A DNA stretch of 13,681 nt, taken from the NCBI GenBank assembly GCA_012961305.1, contig DTZQ01000324.1:1-13681 (forward strand), read 5' to 3'. The notes below the pieces were generated by a model. It saw nothing but the letters and a program-made list of their open reading frames with translations, was not told the origin of the DNA and did not search any database. The stretch comes from Armatimonadota bacterium (GTDB lineage: Bacteria > Armatimonadota > UBA10988 > DTZQ01). Shown in pieces: positions 1 to 7,711 of this stretch (its first letter is position 1; every line of letters begins with the position of its first letter). A program made the translations under genes and the position numbers.

Positions 1-48
1 GTCGAACGGAAACCCCGTCCTTGCTCTGTCAGAACTTACGCCGTTGGT

Positions 49-171
49 TCAGTGTTCCCCCCGGTAGCCCCTTTCCCCGGCCACCGCCCGATAGCAGTAG
101 GTCATCTTCTGGATGGGCTTCTCGCCTTCAACCCCAAGAGGCGCCCTTTCGGCCATCGTTGAGCGGTTCAT
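49..171 (-). CDS. Possible 40-residue hypothetical protein
   Basis: A short reading frame starts at ATG 171, 10 nt after the stop codon of the GHMP kinase, and ends at TGA 49-51. The predicted peptide (start MNRSTMAERAPLGVEGEK, end AGERGYRGEH) matches no family I recognise. An AAGGG lies 6 nt before the ATG as a weak ribosome site, and a GGAGG sits farther upstream within the end of the kinase gene. It may be a real small gene, or chance coding in the spacer before the next gene of the cluster, which would lie beyond the left edge. No other frame in 1-181 gives a longer product. Confidence 0.2.
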   Translation of the reverse strand: MNRSTMAERAPLGVEGEKPIQKMTYCYRAVAGERGYRGEH

Positions 172-181
172 GGCGATCCCT

Positions 182-1171
182 TTAATCCCTCCGCTGCACT
201 ACTAAGCCCTCAAAGTCGAACTTGAAGGGAACAACCGCTCCCTCCAATTGGCGCAACACACTGGCGACTTTCCGGCGTTTTTCCTTCGGGGTGAGGAACA
301 GCAGACAGCCTCCTCCTCCGGCTCCGCAGGCCTTGCCCCCTATGGCTCCCACCCGAAAGGCCACCTCGAAAATGTTCTCTATCTGTTCGTTGGTGATGCT
401 TTCGTGGAGGGCCTTCTGACATTCCCAGTTCTCACTCAGAAGGCAGCCAAACCGCTCTAAATCGCGGGACTTCAGGGCCTCTACCATCTCAAAGGCAATC
501 TCCCGCATCCGCACCAAGGCCGACCGGTTGGTTCCCGCCTGGTAGTTGCCCCACACGTGCTCGTGGAGTCGGGAGGACAGACGGGTGGCGCCGGTGTCGA
601 AAAGGATGAGGCTGTCCTCCAATTCCTGGACGAAATCCTCCTCCAATTCTACCGGCTGTATGTCCACGCTCCCGTCCTGATGGAAGAGGAATAAGTTAAT
701 GCCCCCGAAAACCGCCGCGTACTGGTCCTGCTTGCCGCCGATGATGCCCAACTCCCGCTCAATGCGGTGGGACTTTTCGGCCAGAAGTTGTCGCGCCTTC
801 GGGGAACTGACATCTTGATTGATGCCCCTGATTAGACCCAGCCAGAGGGCGTTTAACGCGGCCGAAGTCCCTAAGCCAGAGGAAGGAATGCCAGCCTCGT
901 AGGAGACCCAGGTCCCTCGAACCAAGCGTTCTCTAATCCCCCCGGAGGGTCCACTTACGGTGATTTCCGGCGCTTCCAAGAGGCTGTTGCCCGTGTCCAG
1001 GGCGCCGGTGACGTAGGCAGGACGCAAGCGACCTAAGGCATCATAAAGCATGGGAATTATGGCCGCATTCAGCGTCGCACCTCCCTCTGGCTCGTTTTCG
1101 TAAAACTCCGGCGTGTCGGTCCAGGGCCCCCCGAAATCAATCCGCACCGGTATCCTGGCCTCAACCTTCAT
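182..1171 (-). CDS. GHMP-family sugar kinase (fucokinase / heptose-7-phosphate kinase type)
   Basis: This 329-residue cytoplasmic protein is predicted to phosphorylate a sugar or sugar phosphate with ATP. The N-terminal motif RIDFGGPWTDTPEF (residues 10-23) followed by GGATLNAAI (30-38) resembles the sugar-binding region of L-fucokinases and of D-glycero-D-manno-heptose 7-phosphate kinases. The GHMP ATP-binding loop is PSSGLGTSAA (96-105). GGKQDQYAAVFGG (145-157) carries the family's conserved acidic residue, and the C-terminal glycine motif is GGKACGAGGGGCLLFL (278-293). The length is normal for a single-domain kinase, so it lacks the pyrophosphorylase half of bifunctional fucokinases. ATG 1171 is preceded by AGGAGGT at 5 nt, a strong start. 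It lies 80 bp downstream of the epimerase on the same strand, which fits a nucleotide-sugar pathway. The exact substrate cannot be read from sequence. Confidence 0.92.
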   Translation of the reverse strand: MKVEARIPVRIDFGGPWTDTPEFYENEPEGGATLNAAIIPMLYDALGRLRPAYVTGALDTGNSLLEAPEITVSGPSGGIRERLVRGTWVSYEAGIPSSGLGTSAALNALWLGLIRGINQDVSSPKARQLLAEKSHRIERELGIIGGKQDQYAAVFGGINLFLFHQDGSVDIQPVELEEDFVQELEDSLILFDTGATRLSSRLHEHVWGNYQAGTNRSALVRMREIAFEMVEALKSRDLERFGCLLSENWECQKALHESITNEQIENIFEVAFRVGAIGGKACGAGGGGCLLFLTPKEKRRKVASVLRQLEGAVVPFKFDFEGLVVQRRD

Positions 1172-1193
1172 CGTTTACCTCCTCTCTCCCCTT

Positions 1194-1222
1194 TGCTTAG
1201 GGGTAAGTATTAACATTGTCAA
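1194..1222 (-). promoter_or_regulatory. Weak candidate promoter before the kinase
   Basis: On the minus strand a perfect TTGACA (1217-1222) is followed after 17 bp by TAAGCA (1194-1199), which keeps only the first two bases of the TATAAT consensus. A transcript from here would have a leader of only about 15 nt, carrying the kinase ribosome site. The kinase is more likely co-transcribed with the epimerase. Confidence 0.2.
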
Positions 1223-1251
1223 GATAAGCGAGAGGCCAGCGGTAAAAATGC

Positions 1252-2409
1252 CTACACCAATCCGCGGGCCTCCAGTTCCCCCACCGCCTGCTCAAAACGG
1301 TCTTCGGCGGTCTGGGTACGCACCCATTCCACCAAGTCAACCACGCCCTCCTCGAAGCGCACTTGGGGAGTGAATCCCAATCGCTCCTGAATTTTGGAGA
1401 GGTCCGCGTAGCAGTGGCGAATGTCTCCGGCCCGGAAGCGGTAGACCACCTGCGGTTCCAAGTCTGAATTCAGGCAGGCACACAGCAACCGCGCTAAATC
1501 CAGAATGCTCAACGCCCGACCGGTGCCCACGTTAAAGGCTTCGTAATTGGCCTCGTCTTTCTCCAAAGCCAACAAATTGGCTTGCACCACGTCTCGCACG
1601 TGGATGAAATCGCGGGTCTGGAGGCCATCTTCGTAGATGATGGGCGGATGGCCGTTAAGCAGGCGGGAGGCGAAAATGGCCGCGGCGCCGGTGTAGGGAT
1701 TGCTGAGGGCCTGCCGGGGGCCGTACACGTTGAAATAGCGCAAAGCGACGGTGGGGATTTGATAGGCCCGCCCCACGCTCAGGGCCAGTTCCTCCGTGTC
1801 CCGTTTGCCGATGGCGTAGGGCGAGGTTGGGTACAGAGGCTTCTCTTCGTCCGTCGGCCGGGGTCTCACCACGGCCCGGCAAAAGGGACATCGCTGTTCC
1901 CAAACTGACCCCTCTCCAATCCTCCTATCTTCTCTCTGCTTCACCTCCCCCAGCCACGGCCTGGTCCGGGGGTAAACTACTCCGCAGCGGGCACATTCGT
2001 ATTTTCCCTCCCCGTAGATGGACATGGAAGAGGCTACGATGAGTTTACGCAAATCCCGACCGTGGTTGACGATGGTCTCCAGCAGAATCGCCGTACCTAA
2101 GGTGTTCACCTCCATGTAACGCCGGATTTCGTACATGGATTGTCCTACCCCCACCGCCGCCGCCAGATGATAAACTGCCTCTACCCCCCGCAGGGCCCGC
2201 CGTACCATTTCCGGGTCACGAATGTCACCTTGGAGCAATTCGACCTTTTCCTGCAAGGTCTGGCGATAGTCTCCGGGGCCCGTCGGCTCCGTCCCATGCA
2301 CCTGGGGCTCCAAATTGTCCAGCACCCGGACAAAATGGCCCTGTTCCACTAAGGCCTCCGCCAGGTGAGAACCGATAAACCCCCAACCGCCGGTAACAAG
2401 GATGTTCAT
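1252..2409 (-). CDS. NAD-dependent nucleotide-sugar 4-epimerase/dehydratase with zinc-ribbon insert
   Basis: An extended short-chain dehydrogenase/reductase of 385 residues. The Rossmann NAD-binding motif GGWGFIG lies at residues 7-13, the catalytic serine region SSMS at 127-130, and the YxxxK pair at Tyr198/Lys202. Between these is an insert of about 55 residues holding two CxxC pairs (CARC at 139-142, CPFC at 174-177), a probable structural zinc ribbon. I know this layout from dTDP-L-rhamnose 4-epimerase and related proteins, so that activity is the best guess, but UDP-sugar epimerases are not excluded. ATG 2409 is chosen because the NAD fold begins directly there (MNILVTGG). An in-frame TTG at 2433 would add eight residues, but it abuts an 18-bp palindrome and has no ribosome site. 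The ATG also lacks a good Shine-Dalgarno, unlike most neighbouring genes. It probably acts with the downstream sugar kinase in making an activated sugar. Confidence 0.92.
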   Translation of the reverse strand: MNILVTGGWGFIGSHLAEALVEQGHFVRVLDNLEPQVHGTEPTGPGDYRQTLQEKVELLQGDIRDPEMVRRALRGVEAVYHLAAAVGVGQSMYEIRRYMEVNTLGTAILLETIVNHGRDLRKLIVASSMSIYGEGKYECARCGVVYPRTRPWLGEVKQREDRRIGEGSVWEQRCPFCRAVVRPRPTDEEKPLYPTSPYAIGKRDTEELALSVGRAYQIPTVALRYFNVYGPRQALSNPYTGAAAIFASRLLNGHPPIIYEDGLQTRDFIHVRDVVQANLLALEKDEANYEAFNVGTGRALSILDLARLLCACLNSDLEPQVVYRFRAGDIRHCYADLSKIQERLGFTPQVRFEEGVVDLVEWVRTQTAEDRFEQAVGELEARGLV

Positions 2410-2433
2410 GGAAGACAAAGCACCGCCCTTCAA

Positions 2434-2451
2434 GGAACGAACGTTCGTTCC
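2434..2451. promoter_or_regulatory. Perfect 18-bp palindrome, possible operator or leader hairpin
   Basis: GGAACGAACGTTCGTTCC is identical to its own reverse complement over 18 bp. It lies about 24 bp upstream of the epimerase ATG, inside the predicted leader of the transcript starting near 2590. As DNA it resembles the short perfect palindromes bound by TetR-type repressors. As RNA it would fold into a hairpin close to the start codon. It does not fit the spacing of the Gram-positive LexA box (CGAAC-N4-GTTCG). Confidence 0.45.
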
Positions 2452-2482
2452 CCGTTACCCAGGGAGTTCCGGGTTGTTGGAT

Positions 2483-2504
2483 GCTTAAGCACCGAAGTGC
2501 AAGC
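2483..2504 (-). other. Leader hairpin with TTCG tetraloop
   Basis: In the minus-strand transcript the arms GCTTGCAC and GTGC-TT-AAGC pair around a TTCG loop, with a two-base bulge. UUCG loops are unusually stable in RNA. It sits in the epimerase leader, about 75-95 nt upstream of ATG 2409. There is no following T-run, so it is not an intrinsic terminator, and I do not recognise a riboswitch class. Confidence 0.35.
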
Positions 2505-2596
2505 AGGGGGCGTGTCCGGCGTCCCAGATGGGGATGATGTCCAATAATTGGCCACATTGCAGCCTTGCATTTAGCCACCACGCTGGGCAACTCTTG

Positions 2597-2625
2597 ATTA
2601 TACTCTACTTTCGGTTTTCTGTCAA
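2597..2625 (-). promoter_or_regulatory. Consensus sigma-70 promoter for the epimerase-kinase cluster
   Basis: On the minus strand TTGACA (2620-2625) is followed after exactly 17 bp by TATAAT (2597-2602): both hexamers match the consensus perfectly at optimal spacing. The start would be near 2590, giving a leader of about 180 nt to ATG 2409. The bases right after the -35 box (GAAAACCGAA) resemble those in the promoter at 9980-10008. Confidence 0.82.
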
Positions 2626-2769
2626 GAGGTTGGCCCCGTTTTTTGCCCGCCGCATGGAGGCCAACTGTGGGAGCCTCAGAGGGTGCAATCCGACGCAACA
2701 GCAGGGCCGCTCGGTCTGGCCCTCACCCCGTACCCCTCCCCCAGCAGAAAGGCCTCAAGCGGGCGGTAA

Positions 2770-2832
2770 GGACTGAGGACTGAGTCGTGAGTACTGAGTC
2801 CCTCAGCAGTCCTCAGCCCTGAGTACTGGTGA
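2770..2832 (+). repeat. Structured intergenic repeat, copy A
   Basis: A 63-bp unit rich in variants of GACTGAG and GAGTACTGAG. Its first 39 bp match copy B (9873-9911) with one substitution. The remainder, ending ACTGGTGA, is about 10 bp longer than in copy B. It can fold: CTGAGGACTG (2773-2782) pairs perfectly with CAGTCCTCAG (2807-2816), and inside that CTGAG (2794-2798) pairs with CTCAG (2802-2806) around TCC. It lies just past the 3' end of the M28-like/FtsX gene. It looks like a member of a dispersed REP-like intergenic family and may also stabilise or end the transcript. Confidence 0.8.
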
Positions 2833-2836
2833 GGGT

Positions 2837-2858
2837 ATAGGCAAGAGGGATGGCCTAT
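2837..2858 (-). terminator. Weak hairpin overlapping the stop of the M28-like/FtsX gene
   Basis: ATAGGC and GCCTAT form a 6-bp stem with a 10-nt loop that includes the stop codon. No T-run follows on the minus strand, so it is not a classical intrinsic terminator. With the adjoining repeat hairpins it may mark the transcript end. Confidence 0.2.
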
Positions 2859-5800
2859 GCTGCCTTAAGCCACTCTTCTCCCTCGGCCTCATATTCCCGC
2901 TTCTCCGGGATGGGGATGGTGCGCCAGATGAGGAACTGCTTGCGCAGGATGTTCAGAAACAGCCAGTTGGTCTTCTTCCAGGAGTTGATGTCTCCGCTGA
3001 CCCGGTGCAAAATGATGTCCACTTGGTAAATGTGTCCCTCTTCCGTGGGCGTGGTACGCAGGTCTAAGTACTGGCTCACTCCCAAATCATAGGGGGCCAA
3101 CCACACCCGCAGGTACAGCCGGTAACCCTCGCCGTACTCTGTATCCAAGCGGGTGAACTCCACCTTGTCGGTGTAGAAATCGCCCCCTGCGTAGTCCACG
3201 TAGGCGTCGAAGAACTCCTTGAGGAACATGTTGCAGGCTTTGGCATCGCCACCGGTGAGCATGAAGGGCAGGCGGATGACCATTTCGTCGCCCTCTGGCT
3301 CCGGCAGTTTCCACTTGCGCTCCACATCGGGCACAGCCATCTGACCCGCTTTGCGGGCCGGGTAGAGGGTGGACAGCAACACCGTAGCCATGATGATAAC
3401 CGCCACCCCAACAGCCGCCAGGGAGGAGTAGTTCAGACTCAACCCAGTCAGGCTCTGCAGGTACCCGGCTTCCACCAAGGTCATCACGATTTTGGAGACC
3501 GTCTGCCCCAACAAGTAGCCTACAATTACGCCAATGTTGGCGAACACGCAAGACTCAGCCAGGAACAGGGTGGAGATGTGCACCGGCGCCAGGCCGATGC
3601 TGCTGAAGATGCCGATTTCCCGCAGCCGCTCGTAAACCGCACCTAACATGGTGTTCAGCACGATGAGGGCTGCAATTAGAATGGGAATGAACACATTGGA
3701 CAGGCCGGTGAAAGTGGTCATGCCCACGCTGCTGTAGAGGTAAGTTTTATCCCCTTCGCTGGCGTAGGCGCTGAGTTCAAACCGGTTCAGCAGCGTTTCC
3801 GTGGCCGCCTTTACTTCTTCCGGGTCCCCAAAGCACATGGCCACCGAGCGCAGCGTCCCCCCCATGTTGATAAGCCGCTCGTAGGGTAGGATGATGATTT
3901 CGCTGGGCAGGAAATGCTGATACTCCTCCAAAAGGGCGGTTTGGGAAGTGCTGCCCAGTTTCAACTTGCTCTGCTGCAACTCCTGCAACTGCCGCAGGAT
4001 TTCCGGCTTCAGCAGGGAGTAGTCTACCGGGGTGATGGTTTCCCCGTCTAAGTCCAGGGTGTTTTGCAGTTTCTTGGCCTCGATGATGCCCACCACGGTG
4101 AACTTGGTGCCAAAAATGCTCACCTGCGCCTGGCCCACATCCCCCGGCCGAATGCCCAGCGACCGGGCCACCGGCTCGGGCAGGATACAGGCCGCCTGAT
4201 TGTCCTGGGTGAACCACTCCCCCGCCAGGAGAATTTGCTGGATGTTGGTCACGTGCTTTTCCTGGGGAGACAGGCCAAGGATGGCGTTGATGGTGTAGGT
4301 GCGCGGGAACTCACCTACGGTAATCACGTCAATGAACAGCCGCTTCTCCAAATTGGCCGAAGTGAACCAGGCACGCGGGGCAACGTACACCGGCTTTTTT
4401 CCCTCGGTCCGGGCAACTTCCTCCGAGCGGCCAAATTGATTGGCCAAAATGCCCGCCGTAGGTTCCTCCAGCGGCCCCCACACCCGGTCACGCACCATGA
4501 TGCCCGGATAGGTAGGAGGATGCTTCTGGAGGATTTTATTGGAGCGCAGAAAGGTTTGGACAGAGGTGAAGGACAGGACCGTAAAGGTCAGCAGAATCAG
4601 GGTCGCACAGGTCAGGGCCGTGCGTGCCTTGCGCCGCCGCATGTTGCTGATGCCCAGGTGGAAGGCTGCGCCCAGGGTGCTCAGACGGCTTACGTCCGCC
4701 GCGTGCGTGCCCATCATCTCCTCTTTGAACCGCTCCAACTGTTCGTTGAACTTGGAGGTGACGATGCTGATAACCACTACTGCCAGGGCCAAGATGACGA
4801 AGCCCAGCAGGATGATAAGTGAAGTGTTGACCAACTCAAAGGCCGGATGGACGTAGCGCAGCGCCGCATAGACCAGAAGGAAAATGCCAAACGTCCAGGC
4901 CACCTGTTTGTTGATGTTGGGCGAGGCGATGAGCAGGCGTTCCATGAAGTAGGCAAAGGGTAGCAGCAGGGCTAAGTAGAAAAGGACCCCTTTGACCACA
5001 TCGGTAGCCGTGCGCATCACGTCCGGGTAGGCCCGGGCCTCGTAGGCCCAAGCGGTGCGGGCTGCAGCCAGGAAACGGGCATAATCCCTCTGCTGGCGAG
5101 CCTCTTCGGCCTCTTTCAAAGTCTGCTCCGCCAAAGCGTGCAGGTGGTTCAAACGGCGGTTGGAAATCCCGTGCTCCGCGTAGCGCTTGATGCGGGCATC
5201 ATCTAAAATCCACATGTCCCGCGCCGCCCGATAGGAAGTGGCGGGAATGCCCACCATCTTGTGGGGGTCAAAACCCCGGCCTTCGGGCTCCTCCCGGGTG
5301 GCGTTGAGGAGCACTAAACGCCGCCCCAAGAGACCCATGCTCATGGTGATTTTCACCCGGATGCCCGGCTCGGCGAAAATCACGGCCACAGGCTCTACGT
5401 AACTGGGGGAAATGCTCCCCCCTATGGTGCTCCCGCCCATGGGGGAGAAGATGGGCAGGACGTAGCCGTAGGAGCGCGGCTCGCTGTCGGTCTGGGCGTT
5501 GTAAATGAAAATTTGCTCCAGGGTCTCGAAATACCGCTCGTCCACCAGGTCGTACAGGTCGAGGGCCCGACAGGGGAAGACGATGACCGGCCGCTTGAGG
5601 CCCAGCCGTCCGCGCACGTCGCGGGGATATTTGGTCTCCCCTTCCGGGCCCAAATCGGGCGCGTAAATGATGTCGCCGCTGTAGGGGTCTAAGGCATAGG
5701 CATCCACCACCGCTCCGCCGTAGTCCTGATAGCCCTGCATGGTGAACTCGCCCACGCTGTCGGCCATGGTAATCACGTCAGAACGGACGCCCAACATGGA

Positions 5801-7543
5801 TTTGTACTGCCCCTTGACCAGCACCAAGGCGCCGGGCACGGGGGTGTTGGGCAGGAAAGTCTTCTCCCGCTCGAACTCGTACACGCTGCCGTTGACCACC
5901 TTCAAGTCGAAGGGCAGGCGTTTGATGCGCTTGAGGGCTGTGCTCTTCAGTTCCGGGTCGTTGATGAGGGCCGGCACCAGGCAGGCCAACATGCGCACCT
6001 GTTTCTCCAAATTGGCGAAGTTGACCTTATCCCCGGTGTCCAGCGGCGTGTCCACGTAGGGACGGGAGTCAATCACGGTGAAGAAGGTCATGCCCGCCCG
6101 GCCGGCCTCCACGAACATTTCCGCATCGGCGGCCAGTTGGCCGGGAATGTAGGTTTCCCAGTTGCGGTCCTGGGTGGGGTTAATGGCGTCCACGAAGGTA
6201 TCGTCGCCCGCGGCGGGAACAGTGGCCAGCACGTCGGCGGCGTACTGCTTAAGCCGCTTGCCCAAAGGCGAGAAGAACCGGGTCAGGTTGTCCGCCCGGT
6301 AGTACCAACCCACGTGGAAAGCCCCTATCTGGTGGTTTTGACTGCTCAAATCCAAGCCAATAAACAGCGGCAGTTCGTACTCGTAGAACCGCTCGGTGAG
6401 GGCAATTTGCGCCTCCAACAGGGCAATGCGCCGCTGCAACTCCCGCCCACGGAGTTGCCTTTTCTCCTCGGCTTGCTCGGCTGACAGGTCAGTTTCGGCC
6501 CCGAAGGCTAACTCCTCCCGTTCCTTTTTCAGCCGGTTCAGCAGGCGACGGTCGGCCCGCAGTTGCAGGGCCCGGGCTTTTCTCTCCCGCTCACGGGTGA
6601 ACTCCCGCCGCACCGTATTGGCCAACAGGCGGGCGCCCGCCAGGGCTTCAAAGTGGCCGCTAATGGCCACCACGGCCACCGTGCGACGGGGTGGGTGCTC
6701 CACTAACAGGCGGGCCAACTCCAGCAAAGTGGCTATGCCGCAAGCCTGCTCCGCCCCCGGTGCCAGGGCCGGAACGATGGAGATGGAGTCGTAGTAGGCT
6801 CCCAAAATAATGCATTCGCGGCTCAGGTTGGGGTCGGTGCCGGGGATGAAGCCTAAGATGTTGCGCGCAGGTCGGTTTTCCCAGACGGTACGGGCCTCCA
6901 GATGGGCGGAGAGGGTGGTGGACTGAGCACGGGCGGCCAACTGCTGGCCGGTCTCCCGCTCTATCCAGAAACGGGGCACGTTGAGAGGCACCCGGAGGAA
7001 CTTCTCCTCCGCCTCACCCCGGTCGGTGTCCTCCGGGGCAATGAAGATGACCGCCCGGGCCCCCAACAGGGGAGCGTGGAGCCAGTTCAGGCCACAGTTG
7101 AAATCCAACAGCACGATGCTGTTCTCCACCTCCAGGCCGTTGAACCGCTCTACTGCCCCGTCTTGGGCGTAAATGAGCCGGCCTCTGACCCCGCCGGGGG
7201 GCAAACTGGAGGGGCGAATCAGGTTGGGCCAGAGGGCGTACAGGCGGAAGGTCTCCCCTCCCACCCGCAGCAGGGCGCCCTTGTCCACGGGCACGGGCAG
7301 ATCGAACTCCTGCACCGTGAGGTCCTGCAGGCCCAACTGGCGGAAACGGTCCCGGATTAACTCGGCCGCAGCCCCTGCTCCCGGATAGCCGGTCACCCGG
7401 CTGCCCAGCGCGGCCAGGGTCTCCACGTCCCGGCGGATGTTCTCCATGTCCACCGCCCCGTAGAGCGTGGACAACTCCGCCGCCTCTCCCGCCGACACCC
7501 CCCAGAAAAGGAGCAGACTGAGAAGTACAAGTTTGGGTTTCAT
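2855..7543 (-). CDS. Secreted M28-peptidase-like domain fused to an FtsX-type ABC permease
   Basis: A 1562-residue protein starting at ATG 7543 with GGAG six bases upstream. Residues 1-22 form a signal peptide. Residues 24-530 resemble peptidase family M28, but the usual metal and catalytic residues look replaced: the GAHYDS-type motif reads GAYYDS (248-253), the DN motif reads GAEQACG (263-269), the EE pair reads GHFEALAG (296-303), and the last His is Asp498 in YVDTPLDT. Residues 310-385 are a charged coiled-coil insert. Residues 545-640 resemble a carboxypeptidase-regulatory beta domain. Membrane segments lie near 852-868, 881-897, 907-929, 974-997, 1278-1302, 1323-1350 and 1371-1393. The 1000-1275 loop and NTMLGAVYERLREIGIFSSIG (1297-1317) are typical FtsX/MacB permease features. 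A 165-residue cytoplasmic tail follows. Positive charges fit a C-in topology. No ABC ATPase is in the window. Probably co-transcribed with the upstream DUF6785-type gene. Substrate unknown. Confidence 0.88.
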   Translation of the reverse strand: MKPKLVLLSLLLFWGVSAGEAAELSTLYGAVDMENIRRDVETLAALGSRVTGYPGAGAAAELIRDRFRQLGLQDLTVQEFDLPVPVDKGALLRVGGETFRLYALWPNLIRPSSLPPGGVRGRLIYAQDGAVERFNGLEVENSIVLLDFNCGLNWLHAPLLGARAVIFIAPEDTDRGEAEEKFLRVPLNVPRFWIERETGQQLAARAQSTTLSAHLEARTVWENRPARNILGFIPGTDPNLSRECIILGAYYDSISIVPALAPGAEQACGIATLLELARLLVEHPPRRTVAVVAISGHFEALAGARLLANTVRREFTRERERKARALQLRADRRLLNRLKKEREELAFGAETDLSAEQAEEKRQLRGRELQRRIALLEAQIALTERFYEYELPLFIGLDLSSQNHQIGAFHVGWYYRADNLTRFFSPLGKRLKQYAADVLATVPAAGDDTFVDAINPTQDRNWETYIPGQLAADAEMFVEAGRAGMTFFTVIDSRPYVDTPLDTGDKVNFANLEKQVRMLACLVPALINDPELKSTALKRIKRLPFDLKVVNGSVYEFEREKTFLPNTPVPGALVLVKGQYKSMLGVRSDVITMADSVGEFTMQGYQDYGGAVVDAYALDPYSGDIIYAPDLGPEGETKYPRDVRGRLGLKRPVIVFPCRALDLYDLVDERYFETLEQIFIYNAQTDSEPRSYGYVLPIFSPMGGSTIGGSISPSYVEPVAVIFAEPGIRVKITMSMGLLGRRLVLLNATREEPEGRGFDPHKMVGIPATSYRAARDMWILDDARIKRYAEHGISNRRLNHLHALAEQTLKEAEEARQQRDYARFLAAARTAWAYEARAYPDVMRTATDVVKGVLFYLALLLPFAYFMERLLIASPNINKQVAWTFGIFLLVYAALRYVHPAFELVNTSLIILLGFVILALAVVVISIVTSKFNEQLERFKEEMMGTHAADVSRLSTLGAAFHLGISNMRRRKARTALTCATLILLTFTVLSFTSVQTFLRSNKILQKHPPTYPGIMVRDRVWGPLEEPTAGILANQFGRSEEVARTEGKKPVYVAPRAWFTSANLEKRLFIDVITVGEFPRTYTINAILGLSPQEKHVTNIQQILLAGEWFTQDNQAACILPEPVARSLGIRPGDVGQAQVSIFGTKFTVVGIIEAKKLQNTLDLDGETITPVDYSLLKPEILRQLQELQQSKLKLGSTSQTALLEEYQHFLPSEIIILPYERLINMGGTLRSVAMCFGDPEEVKAATETLLNRFELSAYASEGDKTYLYSSVGMTTFTGLSNVFIPILIAALIVLNTMLGAVYERLREIGIFSSIGLAPVHISTLFLAESCVFANIGVIVGYLLGQTVSKIVMTLVEAGYLQSLTGLSLNYSSLAAVGVAVIIMATVLLSTLYPARKAGQMAVPDVERKWKLPEPEGDEMVIRLPFMLTGGDAKACNMFLKEFFDAYVDYAGGDFYTDKVEFTRLDTEYGEGYRLYLRVWLAPYDLGVSQYLDLRTTPTEEGHIYQVDIILHRVSGDINSWKKTNWLFLNILRKQFLIWRTIPIPEKREYEAEGEEWLKAA

Positions 7544-7584
7544 GGCTTTCTCCGGCTACTGGGCATATCGCCTCAGTTTGCAGG

Positions 7585-7615
7585 GCGGTTACAATATTTC
7601 CAAAGTCGTAACCGC
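7585..7615. promoter_or_regulatory. Inverted repeat upstream of the M28-like/FtsX gene
   Basis: GCGGTTAC (7585-7592) and GTAACCGC (7608-7615) are perfect 8-bp inverted arms around a 15-bp, mostly A/T spacer. It lies about 40-70 bp before ATG 7543, in an A+T-richer stretch. It could be an operator for an internal promoter or an mRNA hairpin separating the two large genes. The only -10-like sequence inside (TATTGT on the minus strand) is weak. Confidence 0.4.
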
Positions 7616-7711
7616 AATTAGCACATCAATTTGCTCAAACCGTTCTTCTGGGGTAAGGAAGTGAATACCACCCCGAACAGAGTTAACTGCATCAATGCGG
7701 GCTAACTCCAA
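7589..7711 (-). CDS. Possible 40-residue hypothetical protein (TTG start)
   Basis: A frame starting at TTG 7711 with GGGGAGG four bases upstream and ending at TAA 7589. The peptide includes ELARIDAVNSVRGG and TPEERFEQIDVLIAVTTLEIL as parts of one continuous stretch, with a charge and hydrophobic pattern that looks like real protein. It overlaps the end of the preceding small frame (7702-7800) by 10 nt in a different frame, so the two may be coupled, or may be one gene broken by a one-base change. The surrounding DNA is about 45% G+C, lower than its neighbours. I do not recognise the family. Confidence 0.28.
   Translation of the reverse strand: MELARIDAVNSVRGGIHFLTPEERFEQIDVLIAVTTLEIL

Noticed and set aside
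2434..2451. Palindrome as an SOS (LexA) box
   Set aside because: The GAAC and GTTC half-sites are adjacent or eight bases apart, not four as in the Gram-positive LexA box.
2225..2698. 157-residue minus-strand frame spanning the promoter at 2597-2625
   Set aside because: It crosses the promoter and overlaps the epimerase in another frame. Its product has no recognisable motif.
2770..2832. Repeats as a CRISPR array or insertion-sequence ends
   Set aside because: There are only two copies 7 kb apart with no regular spacers, and they are in direct rather than inverted orientation with no transposase between them.
4064..4822. 252-residue plus-strand open frame
   Set aside because: It lies antisense inside the M28-like/FtsX gene. 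The minus-strand product has clear FtsX motifs and membrane segments, and the plus-strand product is a low-complexity Gly/Arg/Gln/His-rich shadow.
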